DNA of 30,099 nt from CAYREX01 sp964423505. Lineage in GTDB: Bacteria > Fermentibacterota > Fermentibacteria > Fermentibacterales > JCC-6. This document shows positions 15,691 through 25,024 of the stretch, piece after piece (within the stretch, counting starts at the first letter, position 1; each line of letters starts with the position of its first letter). A program made the position numbers and the translations under genes. The notes beneath the pieces are model-generated. The model was not told the DNA's origin and did no database searches. It saw nothing but the letters and a program-made list of their open reading frames with translations. The stretch lies in NCBI GenBank assembly GCA_964423505.1, contig CAYREX010000023.1:1-30099 (forward strand). The letters are read 5' to 3'.

Positions 15691-16728
15691 TCAGTTGACC
15701 ACTGCCACCGGCGCGTCGTGAGCCAGCGAGTAGTGGCCGGAGGTTATGACCTCCTCCCCCTCCTCCACGCCCTCCTCCACCGACACGTAGCCCCGGCCGG
15801 AGGGCCCCAGCGTTACGTACCGCCAGTCCGCCCTGCCGTCTGATACGACGAACACCATGTCGCGGTCGTCCCTTATCAGGATCGCCTCCTCCGGGATTAC
15901 CAGCTCTTCGGGGTAGACCGAGGTGACGACCTCTATCCTGGCGGTGGCTCCGGGCCGCAGCCCGGCCACGGCGGGCAGGTCTACGCGGACCTCCCCGGCC
16001 CTGAGCTGCGGGTCCACGACAGGAGAGACCGACTCGACAGTGCCGACGACCGTGGTGTCCGAGAGGGAGGGCAGGGTCACGTAAACCCTCTGCGCCGGCT
16101 GGCACTCCACCAGCTCCCTCTCGTCGAGGCTGACCTCCACCTGCAGGCTCCACGGGTCTATGACCTTGCCCAGGGGGGCCCCCGGATAGACGGTCATTCC
16201 CTCCCTCGCGGATATCTCCGACACCGTGCCCTCGAACCCCGCCCTTATGGCTGAGTTCGCGTACTGGCTCTGGGCCGAGGCCAGCGCCGTCTGGGCGTCG
16301 GCGAGGCCGGTGGTCTGCCTGAGCATCTGCTGGACCTCGGGTGTCAGCTCCCCCCTGTAGTTCTCCATCTCGAACTCGTAGAGCGCCTCGGCGTTCCTGT
16401 ACGCGCTCATGGCGCCGGAGAGCCTTGCCGCGCTCTCTCCCGAGGCTATCCTGAAGAGCACCTCTCCGTCGGAGACCTGTGTACCCACCGCTTCGGGGGC
16501 CTGGATGACCTCCCCCTGCAGCTGCGCGGTCAGGGTCTGCGACCTCGAGGAGGCCACCCGACCGGTAGCGTCCACGACCGAGAAGAGGGTGTCCACCGCG
16601 GCCTCCTCGGCGGTGACCGGGAGGGGTGAGGGCTCGAGGGTCTCCCTCTCGGCCTCCTCCTCCTCGGCACCGCAGGCCGCGGCAAGGATCATGACAGCCG
16701 TCGCCAGCATCTTCCGGACTCTATCCAT
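15691..16728 (-). CDS. RND efflux membrane fusion protein (HlyD/AcrA family), lipoprotein
   Basis: Periplasmic adaptor linking an RND pump to an outer-membrane channel. The 345-residue product has a lipoprotein-like leader (MLATAVMILAAAC, Cys 19; the -3 residue is Ala rather than Leu). Then come a barrel-sandwich segment (AQLQGEVIQAPEAVGTQV, SDGEVLFRIAS), a hairpin of about 80 residues with heptad-like Ala/Gln content, the second half of the lipoyl domain (FEGTVSEISAREGMTV, YPGAPLGKVIDP), a beta-barrel and a membrane-proximal domain ending EEGEEVITSGHYSL. Its ATG lies 8 bases inside the end of the upstream transporter gene, behind a GGAGGAGAG Shine-Dalgarno, so it is the third gene of the operon. 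No tolC-like partner is seen nearby. Confidence 0.92.
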   Translation of the reverse strand: MDRVRKMLATAVMILAAACGAEEEEAERETLEPSPLPVTAEEAAVDTLFSVVDATGRVASSRSQTLTAQLQGEVIQAPEAVGTQVSDGEVLFRIASGESAARLSGAMSAYRNAEALYEFEMENYRGELTPEVQQMLRQTTGLADAQTALASAQSQYANSAIRAGFEGTVSEISAREGMTVYPGAPLGKVIDPWSLQVEVSLDERELVECQPAQRVYVTLPSLSDTTVVGTVESVSPVVDPQLRAGEVRVDLPAVAGLRPGATARIEVVTSVYPEELVIPEEAILIRDDRDMVFVVSDGRADWRYVTLGPSGRGYVSVEEGVEEGEEVITSGHYSLAHDAPVAVVN

Positions 16729-19700
16729 CTGCTCTCTCTCCTCCTGCTATCTCTTTCCCGGCGCCGGCGGAGCGCCGGCCGCCTCTGCGGCGGCGCCTCC
16801 CCGAGCGCGTCGTGAGCTGTATGAGGGCGGGCAGCGACACCAGCACGAGCGGCATCGAGACAACCATACCGCAGACCACGGTGAACGACAGGGTCGCCCA
16901 GAGGTCGTCCGCCCCGGACATCGGCCAGAGGACCAGGGGGAGCAGCCCGAGCACCGTGGTGGCGGTGGTCTGCAGTACCGGCCGCAGCCTCTCCGAGACG
17001 ACCATGTCCGCCGCCCGGTCCGGCATTACCCCCTCCCTCCGCTTCTTCTCGAAGCTGTCGACGAGGAGTATGGAGTTGTTGACGGCGATCCCCACCAGGA
17101 AGACGCTGCCGACGTAGGCCTGGGGAGTAAAGACCTTGTCGAACGCCCAGAAGCCGGCAACCACGCCGACCAGGGCCATCGGGATCACGGCGAGGATGTA
17201 CAGCGGGGCCTTGAACGACTCGAACACGACCGCCGATACGGCGAAGACCGCTATTATGGCCAGGGCCACCAGCAGGTTCAGGTCCGTCTCGTCGTCCCTG
17301 AGCCAGAAGGGTATGTACTCCTCCTCGTGCACCCTGTAGCCAGAGGGCAGCTCCAGGTTGTCGAGGAGTGTCATCCTGAACCTGGCGGACATCCGCTCGG
17401 CGCCCATGAACGAGTAGGCCACGGTCCTGATGTACTCGCCGTTCTCCCGGCTGATGGAGCCCTGCACGTCCAGGGTGTCCAGGCTGACTATGTCCCCCAG
17501 CTCCATCGTCCCGGCCGCGGTCAGCATCCGGCTCTCCATGACGTCGGAGAGCTCCGGGTCCTCCATGCCGTCGATGCTGAAGGTCAGGTCTACGCTCTCG
17601 TCGCCGACCTGCACCTCCGCGCCGTAGCCGCCGGAGAGGTTGTAGCGGAACGCCTGCAGTATCTGGAACGGGTTCACCCCGAGGTCGGCCAGCTCCTCCC
17701 TGTCGAAGACCACCGCCAGCATCTGTCTGTCGGGACGCCTGGGGTCCCAGTTGATGTTGACCTCCCCGACCCTGGGATGCCGCATGAGGAGCACCTCCAG
17801 GGAGGTGGCCAGCTCCTTCAGGCCGGCGTAGTCGAAGCCACGGAGCTCGATGGTCTGCATCATCCCGGCGCTCCTGGTGCTCCTCCAGTAGGGCTCAGGG
17901 TTTATGCCGCCCACGTATATCGAGCGGGTCCCTCCGACCGTGGTGGCGTGGGCCACGGCCTCCGCCTCTATCTGAAGCCCGTACCCCGAGCTCACCGCCT
18001 CCTCGGTCAGGTTGGAGAGGACGCTGGCGCTCTCGCCGTAGACTATCGTCCTGGTGGAGGCGACCCCCTCCCTGTTCGCGAGGATCTCCTCGAACTGGGA
18101 GGCCGTCTCGTCGACGATGTCCTGGGGCGTGCCGGGAGGGAACTGCATCCACACGGTGATGGACTCCCGCTGGAAGGAGAAGCCCCAGTCCTCTCCCCGC
18201 TCTATCTTCGTGAGGAAGACGAAGACCGCACCGCCGACCAGCAGCAGGGCCAGGCTGACCGCTATGAGCGGCCTGTGGTGAAGGACCGAGATGCCCCTGG
18301 CCAGATGCCTGTCCCAGGTGCGCTCCCTGTACCAGCCGCTGGAGCGCCACCTCCCGGCGATGGAGGGCACCAGGGTGAGACATATGCAGTACGATGCAGT
18401 CAGGGTGGCGGCCACGGTGAAGGCGAAGGGCCTGTAGTAGAGCCTGAGTATGCCCTCGCTGGCCAGCAGCGGTACGAAGGCCACCATGGTCGTCAGTATG
18501 CCGCCGAGGACCGGGACCGCAACCTCGCCGGCGCCCCTGCCGGCGGCCTCCAGCGGAGGCATGCCCTGCCTCCTCCGGAAGGCGATGGCCTCCAGGACCA
18601 CCACCGCCCCGTCCACCAGCAGGCCGAAGGCTATGGCAAGGGCGCTCAGCGTGAGGACGTTGATGCTGTAGCCCGCCAGGTAGACCGCGGTCACCGCCAC
18701 GGCGGCGGAGAAGAGGATGCTGCTCAGTATGAGGGGGGTGGAGAGCGGGCTCCTGTTCAGAAGCAGAAGGACGCCGACTATGAGCCCGAGGGCTATGAGC
18801 GCCCTCCAGGAGAGCTCCCGTAGATCCTCGGTTATCCCTTCCGTACCATCCTCTATGAGCTCCAGCTCTATGCCGGGCGGCAGCTCCTCCCGAAGCCGCT
18901 CCACCCGGTCCTTGACGTCCCCCGCCACCCGGACGGCGTTGCTGGCGGCCGCCCTGTCCACCTGGAGGCTCACCTGGTCCATGCCGTTGTAGCGGAAGAC
19001 TATCTCGTCCCGGGGCTGGAAGTCGACGGTTATCCTGCTCGCCACGTCCGAGAGGGTCACGAAGAAGCCGTCCCTCTCTGCTATCATCAGCTCTCCCAGG
19101 TCCATCGGGGCGTCAGGGACGGTGGACACCCTGACCACCGACTCGAGGCCGGTGGTGTCCACCACCACGCCGGCGTTGACGTCGACTATCCCGTCCCGGA
19201 CCACCGAGGCCACCTGCGCGAGGGTCAGGTTCATGGAGATGAGGGCGTCGCTGTCGATGTCCACCTCTATGACCTGTCTCCCCAGCCCCTCCACTATCAC
19301 GGAGCTGACGCCGTCCACGCGCTCCATTGCAGGGACTATCTCGTCGTCGGCCAGCTGCTTGAGGACCGACCGCTCGGCGCCGGTGAGGGCGTATATCAGG
19401 AAGCCCTCGCTCTCCAGCTCCCTGGGAACCGCCTGGCTGACGCTGCCTATGTAGACCGCGTCCGGTAGCTCGTCCTCCAGCAGGGAGACCCGCTCGGTGA
19501 GCTCCATGGCCACGACGTCCATGTCCGTCCCCTTCTCGAAGGAGACGCTGACGTTGCTGGAGCCGGTGCCGGAGGTGGAGCTGACCTCGATGACCCCCGG
19601 GACCTCCCGGGCGACGTCCTCTATGGGCCGGGTGACCTGCTCGCAGACCGCCTCCGGGTCGGCGCCGGGCCAGCTGGCCGAGACGTTCAGCCTGGGCAGC

Positions 19701-19822
19701 TCCGTGTCCGGCGTGCCCTCGATGGGTACCCTGTTGAACGAGACTGCCGCCAGGGCCAGGACCGCCAGGAAGATGACCAGCGTCCCCCGCGGCCTGTGGA
19801 GGACCAGGTCTATCACGGACAA
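16721..19822 (-). CDS. RND efflux transporter, second copy in the operon
   Basis: This 1033-residue inner-membrane proton-antiporter has the usual RND plan: TM1 (TLVIFLAVLALAAVSFNRVP), a porter domain with the SVSFEKGTDMDVVAMELTERV segment, TM2-TM6, a second large periplasmic domain and TM8-TM12. TM4 reads AFGLLVDGAVVVLEAIAFRR (one conserved Asp) and TM10 carries GIAVNNSILLVDSFEKKRREG. The porter block WMQFPPGTPQDI is typical of the AcrB/MdtB-like or CzcA-like branches, and I cannot tell drug from metal substrates. The start is TTG 19822, four bases after the stop of the first transporter, with GAGAGGTGA upstream; a GTG two codons later is an alternative. It is clearly different from its neighbour, so the pump may be a hetero-trimer. 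Confidence 0.93.
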   Translation of the reverse strand: MSVIDLVLHRPRGTLVIFLAVLALAAVSFNRVPIEGTPDTELPRLNVSASWPGADPEAVCEQVTRPIEDVAREVPGVIEVSSTSGTGSSNVSVSFEKGTDMDVVAMELTERVSLLEDELPDAVYIGSVSQAVPRELESEGFLIYALTGAERSVLKQLADDEIVPAMERVDGVSSVIVEGLGRQVIEVDIDSDALISMNLTLAQVASVVRDGIVDVNAGVVVDTTGLESVVRVSTVPDAPMDLGELMIAERDGFFVTLSDVASRITVDFQPRDEIVFRYNGMDQVSLQVDRAAASNAVRVAGDVKDRVERLREELPPGIELELIEDGTEGITEDLRELSWRALIALGLIVGVLLLLNRSPLSTPLILSSILFSAAVAVTAVYLAGYSINVLTLSALAIAFGLLVDGAVVVLEAIAFRRRQGMPPLEAAGRGAGEVAVPVLGGILTTMVAFVPLLASEGILRLYYRPFAFTVAATLTASYCICLTLVPSIAGRWRSSGWYRERTWDRHLARGISVLHHRPLIAVSLALLLVGGAVFVFLTKIERGEDWGFSFQRESITVWMQFPPGTPQDIVDETASQFEEILANREGVASTRTIVYGESASVLSNLTEEAVSSGYGLQIEAEAVAHATTVGGTRSIYVGGINPEPYWRSTRSAGMMQTIELRGFDYAGLKELATSLEVLLMRHPRVGEVNINWDPRRPDRQMLAVVFDREELADLGVNPFQILQAFRYNLSGGYGAEVQVGDESVDLTFSIDGMEDPELSDVMESRMLTAAGTMELGDIVSLDTLDVQGSISRENGEYIRTVAYSFMGAERMSARFRMTLLDNLELPSGYRVHEEEYIPFWLRDDETDLNLLVALAIIAVFAVSAVVFESFKAPLYILAVIPMALVGVVAGFWAFDKVFTPQAYVGSVFLVGIAVNNSILLVDSFEKKRREGVMPDRAADMVVSERLRPVLQTTATTVLGLLPLVLWPMSGADDLWATLSFTVVCGMVVSMPLVLVSLPALIQLTTRSGRRRRRGGRRSAGAGKEIAGGERADG

Positions 19823-19826
19823 GGGG

Positions 19827-22814
19827 TCACCTCTCTCCCGAGAGGATCCTGTACAGGACCGGCACCACTACCAGGGTCAGGAGGGTGGCCACGGTGATGC
19901 CGCCGATCACCGCAACCGCCAGCGGCTGCCGGAGGCTGGCGCCGGCCCCGAAGCCGATGGCCATGGGCAGTAGCCCGAGGACGGTGGTGGCGGTGGTCAT
20001 GAGGACCGGCCTGAACCTGTCCCTCCCGGCGCCAACGATCGCCTCGTTCCTGGGCACGCCCCGCCTTCTGAGCTGGCCGATCCGCTCTACGAGCAGGATG
20101 CCGTCGTTCACCACTATGCCGCAGAGCACCACCAGCCCTATACCGGAGAGCGCGTTCCAGCTCTGGCCGGTCAGGGCGAGCCCCGCCACGACGCCTATGA
20201 TGCCCAGTGGGACGGTGAACATGATGACGAACGGCTCCAGGAACGACTCGAACTGGGAGGCCAGCAGGACGTAGACCAGTCCGATGGCCAGCAGGCCGGC
20301 GAGCAGCAGGCTGGAGGTGGTCCTCTCCATCTCCTCTATCTCGCCTCCGGTCCGCAGCCTGACCGGAACGCCGCCCAGCATGGAGTCGGCCAGCATGGAG
20401 ACCTCCCTGGATATCCTGGCGAGGTTGCTCCCCGAGCCGGCGACCCTCACCGCCACCGCCCTGTTGCCCTGGTTGTGCTCGATGAAGCCGGGCGTCTGGC
20501 GCGTGAACGGGGCGGTAATGCGGTCGAGCGCGAGCAGACCGCCTTCGGTGGGCATCGACCTCTCCATCAGGGAGTCCAGCGCCATGCCCTCGCCGCTGCC
20601 GGCCAGCAGGACAACGTCCACCTTCTCGTCCTGCCGATAGTAGGTGGTGGAGGTAAGCCCCCGGGCCATGCTCTCTACGAAGTCGGCAACGCCGGAAGCG
20701 CTGACCCCGAAGAGGGAGAGCAGCTCGCCGTCCAGGTCCAGCACCAGCTCGGGCCTACCCTCGAGGTACTCGACCTCCGCCGACTCGACGTCCTCTCTCC
20801 CGGAGAGGATTGCCGCCAGGGCGGTCGCCGCCTCCAGGTCGCCCTGGATGTCCTCCCCCTCCATGTAGACCGTGAAGGAGCTGCCTCCGCCCAGTATCTC
20901 ACCGAGCAGGGTGGGCCGCTTCTCGACCACCAGGGGGAACGAGAAGAGGGTGGACCAGGCCTCCCTGACCGGATCCATCGCCTCCTCTGCCGCACCGGCG
21001 CCCGGGTAGGTGGCAGTGAGTATGGCATCAACACCCTCCTCCGACCGCACGCCCGTCCTCCCGGCGACGCTCATCGCGCCGGAGCCGACGGCCAGCTCCA
21101 TCGCCTGCCCGGAGAGGTCGATCATCTCCTCCATCGAGGTACCCCTCGGCGCCGAGTAGCTCAGGTCGAGCTGGTCCACCGGGGTCGCAGGCAGCAGCTG
21201 CATGGGCAGCCTCAGGCCGGCCGCCACCGCCACCGCGAACGCAGCCAGGGCCACAACTAGGACCAGCAGCGGCCTCCGGACCAGTCTGCTCAGCATGCCG
21301 GAGTAGCTCTCCCTGAAGCGGCTGGTCACGTCGCCTCCCCCCCTCACCTTCCGCATTCGGGCAGCGAGCGTCGGTATGACGGTGACGGCAACCACCAGGC
21401 TGGCGACGAGGGCGAATCCTACGGCCAGCGCCTGGTCCCGGAAGAGCTGGCCGGTCACCCCCTCCATGTAGACCACCGGGAAGAAGACTATCAGCGTGGT
21501 CAGGGTGCTGGCGGTTATGGCCTTGCGCACCTCCGCCGTCCCCTCCCTCGCGCTTTCCTGCGCCTCCTCTCCCTCCTCCCTGCGCCGGTAGATGGCCTCC
21601 AGCACCACCACGGCGTTGTCCACCAGCAGGCCTATGCCGAGGGCCAGGCCGCCCAGTGACATGATATTGAGCGTCACGCCGGAGATGAAGAGCATGAACA
21701 GGGCGACGGCTATGCTCAGGGGGAGCGAGAGCCCCAGGATGAGGGGGCTGCGCCAGTCCCTCAGGAAGAAGAAGAGCACGCCGAAGGCCAGCAGGCCGCC
21801 CAGGGCCAGCGCCTCCAGCACCTCGTTTATGGAGTCCTCTATGAACTCGGCGTCGTTCTGTATCACCTGGAGCGAGAGCTCGGGGTACTCCTCCTCCAGC
21901 TCGGCGACCATGTCGGAGACCCTTCCGGCCACATCGACGGTGTTGGCCTCCGCCATCTTCCGCACCCGGAGTATCAGGCACCTCTCGCCGTTGTAGCTGG
22001 CCCACTCGGTGGCCGGCCTCTCCCCCATGGAGACCTGCGCGACGTCGGAGAGGAGCATGGGGGTCTGCCCCCGGAAGCCGATGACCGTGTTCTCCAGGTC
22101 CTCCAGCGAGCTGAACTCCCCCTCCAGTGAGAGGAAGAACTCGAGCTGGCCGTCCCGCACCATCCCGCCGGACATGGAGGCGTTGGCTCCCTGGAGGGCC
22201 AGCGAGACGTCCGAAGGGGAGAGGGAGAGCTCCTCCACCACCCCGGGCCTCAGCGTCACGAACACCGCCGGGTCAGCCTCTCCCTGTATCTCGCAGCCTG
22301 CAACTCCGTCGGCCTGGTTTATCCGAGTGGTCACCACGCGCCTTGCGAAGTCGGTCACCTCGGTCCAGTCCCCCGTCTCCATGACCATCAGTATCTCCAT
22401 GAAGGGCCTGGTGGAGGGATCGTAGTCGACGAGGGTGGGTCTGCCCGCCTCGTCCGGGAGGGTCCAGGCGGCTACGTCGAGCTTCTCGCGGACCTCCAGC
22501 CTGGTGTAGTCCATATCGGTCCCCCAGTCGAACTCCAGCGTTATCCGGCTGGCGTCGCCGTAGGACCTGGAGGTGTAGCTCCGCAGGTTGCGGACCCCTG
22601 CCACGGCCGTCTCCAGGGGATCCGTGACCAGGCGCTCGACCTCGTAGGGGCTGGAGGAGGGATAGCCGGTCTCGATGGTGAGTCTGGGGTACTCCACGGA
22701 GGGCAGGAGGTCAACGGGCATCTTCAGGACTGCGACCGTCCCGAGCACGGCTGCGACTATCGAGAAGACCGTTACCGCTACCGGTCTCGAGACCGCTTTC
22801 CCGGTGATGCTCAA
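19827..22814 (-). CDS. RND efflux transporter, first copy in the operon; TTG start
   Basis: The product is 995 residues from TTG 22814. It begins MSITGKAVSRPVAVTVFSI, which is a normal RND N-terminus with TM1. The frame is open further upstream to 23216, but that stretch shows no RND features and antisense-overlaps the next gene. A GGAGG box (22823-22827) sits eight bases before the TTG. TM4 reads ALGIGLLVDNAVVVLEAIYRR and TM10 GIVVNDGILLVERIGQLRRRG; SYSAPRGTSMEEM marks the second porter half. Two transporter subunits with one adaptor resembles the MdtABC arrangement, though here the adaptor gene comes last. Substrate unknown. Confidence 0.92.
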   Translation of the reverse strand: MSITGKAVSRPVAVTVFSIVAAVLGTVAVLKMPVDLLPSVEYPRLTIETGYPSSSPYEVERLVTDPLETAVAGVRNLRSYTSRSYGDASRITLEFDWGTDMDYTRLEVREKLDVAAWTLPDEAGRPTLVDYDPSTRPFMEILMVMETGDWTEVTDFARRVVTTRINQADGVAGCEIQGEADPAVFVTLRPGVVEELSLSPSDVSLALQGANASMSGGMVRDGQLEFFLSLEGEFSSLEDLENTVIGFRGQTPMLLSDVAQVSMGERPATEWASYNGERCLILRVRKMAEANTVDVAGRVSDMVAELEEEYPELSLQVIQNDAEFIEDSINEVLEALALGGLLAFGVLFFFLRDWRSPLILGLSLPLSIAVALFMLFISGVTLNIMSLGGLALGIGLLVDNAVVVLEAIYRRREEGEEAQESAREGTAEVRKAITASTLTTLIVFFPVVYMEGVTGQLFRDQALAVGFALVASLVVAVTVIPTLAARMRKVRGGGDVTSRFRESYSGMLSRLVRRPLLVLVVALAAFAVAVAAGLRLPMQLLPATPVDQLDLSYSAPRGTSMEEMIDLSGQAMELAVGSGAMSVAGRTGVRSEEGVDAILTATYPGAGAAEEAMDPVREAWSTLFSFPLVVEKRPTLLGEILGGGSSFTVYMEGEDIQGDLEAATALAAILSGREDVESAEVEYLEGRPELVLDLDGELLSLFGVSASGVADFVESMARGLTSTTYYRQDEKVDVVLLAGSGEGMALDSLMERSMPTEGGLLALDRITAPFTRQTPGFIEHNQGNRAVAVRVAGSGSNLARISREVSMLADSMLGGVPVRLRTGGEIEEMERTTSSLLLAGLLAIGLVYVLLASQFESFLEPFVIMFTVPLGIIGVVAGLALTGQSWNALSGIGLVVLCGIVVNDGILLVERIGQLRRRGVPRNEAIVGAGRDRFRPVLMTTATTVLGLLPMAIGFGAGASLRQPLAVAVIGGITVATLLTLVVVPVLYRILSGER

Positions 22815-22822
22815 GGCGAGAA

Positions 22823-22827
22823 CCTCC
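22823..22827 (-). promoter_or_regulatory. Shine-Dalgarno GGAGG that fixes the TTG start of the first RND gene
   Basis: On the minus strand GGAGG is followed by eight bases and then TTG 22814, the first codon from which the protein reads as an RND N-terminus. It decides against longer starts up to 23216. Confidence 0.65.
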
Positions 22828-22974
22828 GTTCGGGGGAGGGGCAGTGTCGTCAAAGCATAAGAAGCGTGAGGGTATTTCGCAATTCCTCGGCTCGATATGT
22901 CTGTCTTCGAACCATTTACGAAACGATATCCATCCCCCTGACCGCTACGGGAGCCTCCCTTGCCTCCCCGCGCG

Positions 22975-22980
22975 TATATT
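22975..22980 (+). promoter_or_regulatory. Putative -10 box (TATATT) immediately before the TraB-family ATG
   Basis: TATATT ends six bases before ATG 22987. If it is a -10 element, transcription would start at or next to the A of the ATG, giving a leaderless mRNA; no Shine-Dalgarno precedes that ATG. If translation instead starts at TTG 22960, behind GGGAG, the hexamer is just coding sequence. Confidence 0.35.
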
Positions 22981-22986
22981 CCTCTC

Positions 22987-24192
22987 ATGCCTGCAGACCA
23001 GGTTTCCGGCAGCGGTTCGGAGGGGGCTGCGGTCCTCCGCGTCATCGGGGACGGCTCCACATCGTTCCACCTGGCCGCGCTGCCGCCCGGCACCGGCCGG
23101 GGAGAGGCGGAGCGGGTCATCCGTGAGACCGCCCCCGACATGGTCTGCCTCGGCTCCGACCGCATGCTCATCTCGGTGATGGAGGACGCGGCCGGGTTCA
23201 GGGAGACGGAGCTCACCCGGATGCTGCGCAGCGGCAGGGGGTTCTTCCTCCTCGGTTACGTATACCTCTCATGGCTGAAGGGGGCTCTGGGCCTCCCCGA
23301 AGGCGGACCTCCGGGGGGGGAGATGACCGGGGCCGCGGAGGCGGCGGCCGCCGCCGGCCTCCGGACGGTCTGCTGCGACAGGGAACTGCAGGTGACCTTC
23401 CGGAGGGCCTGGGAGCGAGCCGGGGCGCCGGGCAGGATGCGCCTGCTGCTCATCCCTCTCGGTATGGCCGTTACAGGGAAGGCAGGGAGCCTGGCGCCCG
23501 GCCTCCGCGACCTCGGCATCCGGAGCGCGACCACCCGCTGGCTCTCCTCGCGGATGCCCCGGCTGCGGGAGGTCCTGGAGACGGAGCGGGTGGAGTACAT
23601 GGCCGGCCGGATAGCCGACTCCGGGGAGGGCAGGGTGCTGACGTTCCTCGAGCCTGGCGACATCGGGCCGGTCGCGCGCGATCTGGAGCGCATCACGGCT
23701 GAAGGAGAGGCGCCGGACCTCGCGCGGCTGGAGTCCTCCCGGGAGGGGAGGCGCCCGGCCGCATGGGTGCCCTACGCCGCGGGGGTAGCGCTGATCGGGG
23801 CGGCTACCGCCGGAGCCCTCTTCGGCGGCGGTGGCGCAGAGACGCTGGAGCTGATCTGGCTCTGGGTACTGGCCAACGGTATCCTTTCCATGCTCGGGGT
23901 AGTTGTCGCCGGCGGACATGCGGCAGCCGCCGCGGCGGCAATGCTGCTGGCGCCGGTCACCTCCCTCTTCCCCTTCGTAGGTGCCGGGATGGTCGCCGGT
24001 GTGCTCCAGTACCGGACCAGGAGGCCCAGGGTGATGGACTTCGAGACGCTCCAGGCGGACCTCAGGAGCATCCGGGGCGTGCGGCGGAACAGGCTGTCCT
24101 CGGTGGCCGCGGTCTACGCCATGGCAAACCTTGGCAGCATCCTGGGATCTTCACTCTACCTGGCCGGCGTTGCGGCGTTCTATGTCCGCTAG
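22987..24192 (+). CDS. TraB/PrgY-family membrane protein with degenerate N-terminal motifs
   Basis: TraB/PrgY/TIKI-like proteins are putative metalloproteases, first known from pheromone shutdown in enterococci. The 401-residue protein keeps the middle family signature GEMTGAAEAAAAAGLRTVCC followed by DRELQVTFRRAWE (residues ~103-135). It also keeps the C-terminal region with three or four hydrophobic segments and the PFVGAGMVAGVLQ, RPRVMDFETLQADL and NLGSILGSSLY blocks. In contrast, the N-terminal GTxHVS and VELD motifs that normally hold catalytic residues read VIGDGSTSFHL and VCLGSDR here, so activity may be lost or changed. ATG 22987 lacks a Shine-Dalgarno; TTG 22960 with GGGAG upstream is an alternative start adding nine residues. 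It overlaps the next gene by 11 bases. Confidence 0.82.
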   Translation: MPADQVSGSGSEGAAVLRVIGDGSTSFHLAALPPGTGRGEAERVIRETAPDMVCLGSDRMLISVMEDAAGFRETELTRMLRSGRGFFLLGYVYLSWLKGALGLPEGGPPGGEMTGAAEAAAAAGLRTVCCDRELQVTFRRAWERAGAPGRMRLLLIPLGMAVTGKAGSLAPGLRDLGIRSATTRWLSSRMPRLREVLETERVEYMAGRIADSGEGRVLTFLEPGDIGPVARDLERITAEGEAPDLARLESSREGRRPAAWVPYAAGVALIGAATAGALFGGGGAETLELIWLWVLANGILSMLGVVVAGGHAAAAAAAMLLAPVTSLFPFVGAGMVAGVLQYRTRRPRVMDFETLQADLRSIRGVRRNRLSSVAAVYAMANLGSILGSSLYLAGVAAFYVR

Positions 24193-25024
24193 GGACCGGG
24201 ATACCCTCCGTCGGTGGCGGAGGGCCGGGAGTATAGGACGCTGGCTCCGCACACCCCTGGAGGGGATGGGCCGGTTCGACCGCCTGCTCACGCGCCTGGC
24301 TCTCATGCTCCTCTCGAGGCTCGCCCGGGTGGAGGAGCCGGAGGGGGTCGACTGGCGGGGAGACCCGCTGGTCTTCGTCATGAACCACGGAAACTACTCC
24401 GAGACGGTCCTCATGGCCGCCTTCCTGCTCATGAGGAGGAGGGGACGCAACGTCTCCTTCCTCGTGGACTGGATGTTCGGCGAGCTGCCCCTGGCCAGGG
24501 GGGTCCTCCGCCGTATCGAGAGCATCTTCGTCTACAACAAGCGGGCGAGGCTACGGATCATCGAGAGGCGGAGGCCCCGGCCGGCTCCTTACAGGGCCGA
24601 CGCGAGGTGCGTCGAGATCCTGGAGGATGGCGGCGCCGTGGCGCTCTTCCCGGAGGGGAAGGCCAATCCGGACCCGGAGAGGCTCCAGAGGGCGAGGAAG
24701 GGGCTGGGGCGCATTATACTGGGGTCTGGAGCGCCGGTTTTGCCTGTCGGCATTGAATATGTTAGAGTTACCGGTGACGGCCGGATCCCCAGACTCGGAC
24801 GGATGCTCATACGGGTGGGAAGACCCTTCTTACCCGCTACCCTCGAGACGTTCTCGGGGGGCTCCGGTGTCGACCTCACTACCGAACAGACCGGTTGCCT
24901 GGCTGACCGGATAGGGGACGAGTGCATGGAGGTCCTTTCGGAGCTCTGCGGCAAGAGCTACCCGTACATGGACGGCACGGGCAGCCGCTGCGCTCCGGAA
25001 AATCCCTGGGGAGGTCTTGGATGA
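24182..25024 (+). CDS. PlsC-like lysophospholipid acyltransferase family protein
   Basis: PlsC-type enzymes transfer an acyl chain to a lysophosphatidate or related hydroxyl at the inner membrane. The 280-residue protein contains VFVMNHGNYSETVLMAAFLL (residues ~66-85), an HX4E version of the usual HX4D catalytic motif. It also has a FVYNKRA block and VALFPEGKANPDPERLQRA (residues ~155-173), the FPEG block, with K-A in place of the usual T-R-S. IILGSGAPVLPVGIEYV follows as in the family. ATG 24182 overlaps the end of the TraB-family gene by 11 bases, and its TGA overlaps the next ATG as ATGA. The altered motifs and the adjoining GNAT gene suggest an unusual acceptor, for example an aminolipid as with OlsA, but this is inference. 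Confidence 0.82.
   Translation: MSARDRDTLRRWRRAGSIGRWLRTPLEGMGRFDRLLTRLALMLLSRLARVEEPEGVDWRGDPLVFVMNHGNYSETVLMAAFLLMRRRGRNVSFLVDWMFGELPLARGVLRRIESIFVYNKRARLRIIERRRPRPAPYRADARCVEILEDGGAVALFPEGKANPDPERLQRARKGLGRIILGSGAPVLPVGIEYVRVTGDGRIPRLGRMLIRVGRPFLPATLETFSGGSGVDLTTEQTGCLADRIGDECMEVLSELCGKSYPYMDGTGSRCAPENPWGGLG

Larger units (their letters stand above)
22815..22986. promoter_or_regulatory. Divergent promoter region between the RND operon and the TraB-family gene
   Basis: These 172 bases contain no recognisable gene and are more AT-rich in the middle (around 22880-22930) than the flanks. The RND side carries a GGAGG ribosome site at 22823-22827 for its TTG start. The other side has TATATT at 22975-22980. 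No regulator gene adjoins and no clear operator was seen. Confidence 0.45.

Noticed and set aside
16409..18823. 804-codon open frame on the plus strand
   Set aside because: Antisense to the adaptor and RND genes, whose motifs are unmistakable; composition is His/Asp/Arg/Gly-rich shadow.
22815..23216. N-terminal extension of the first RND protein up to the first upstream start
   Set aside because: The added 134 codons lack any RND or signal sequence character and overlap the TraB-like gene; a GGAGG-preceded TTG at 22814 is better.
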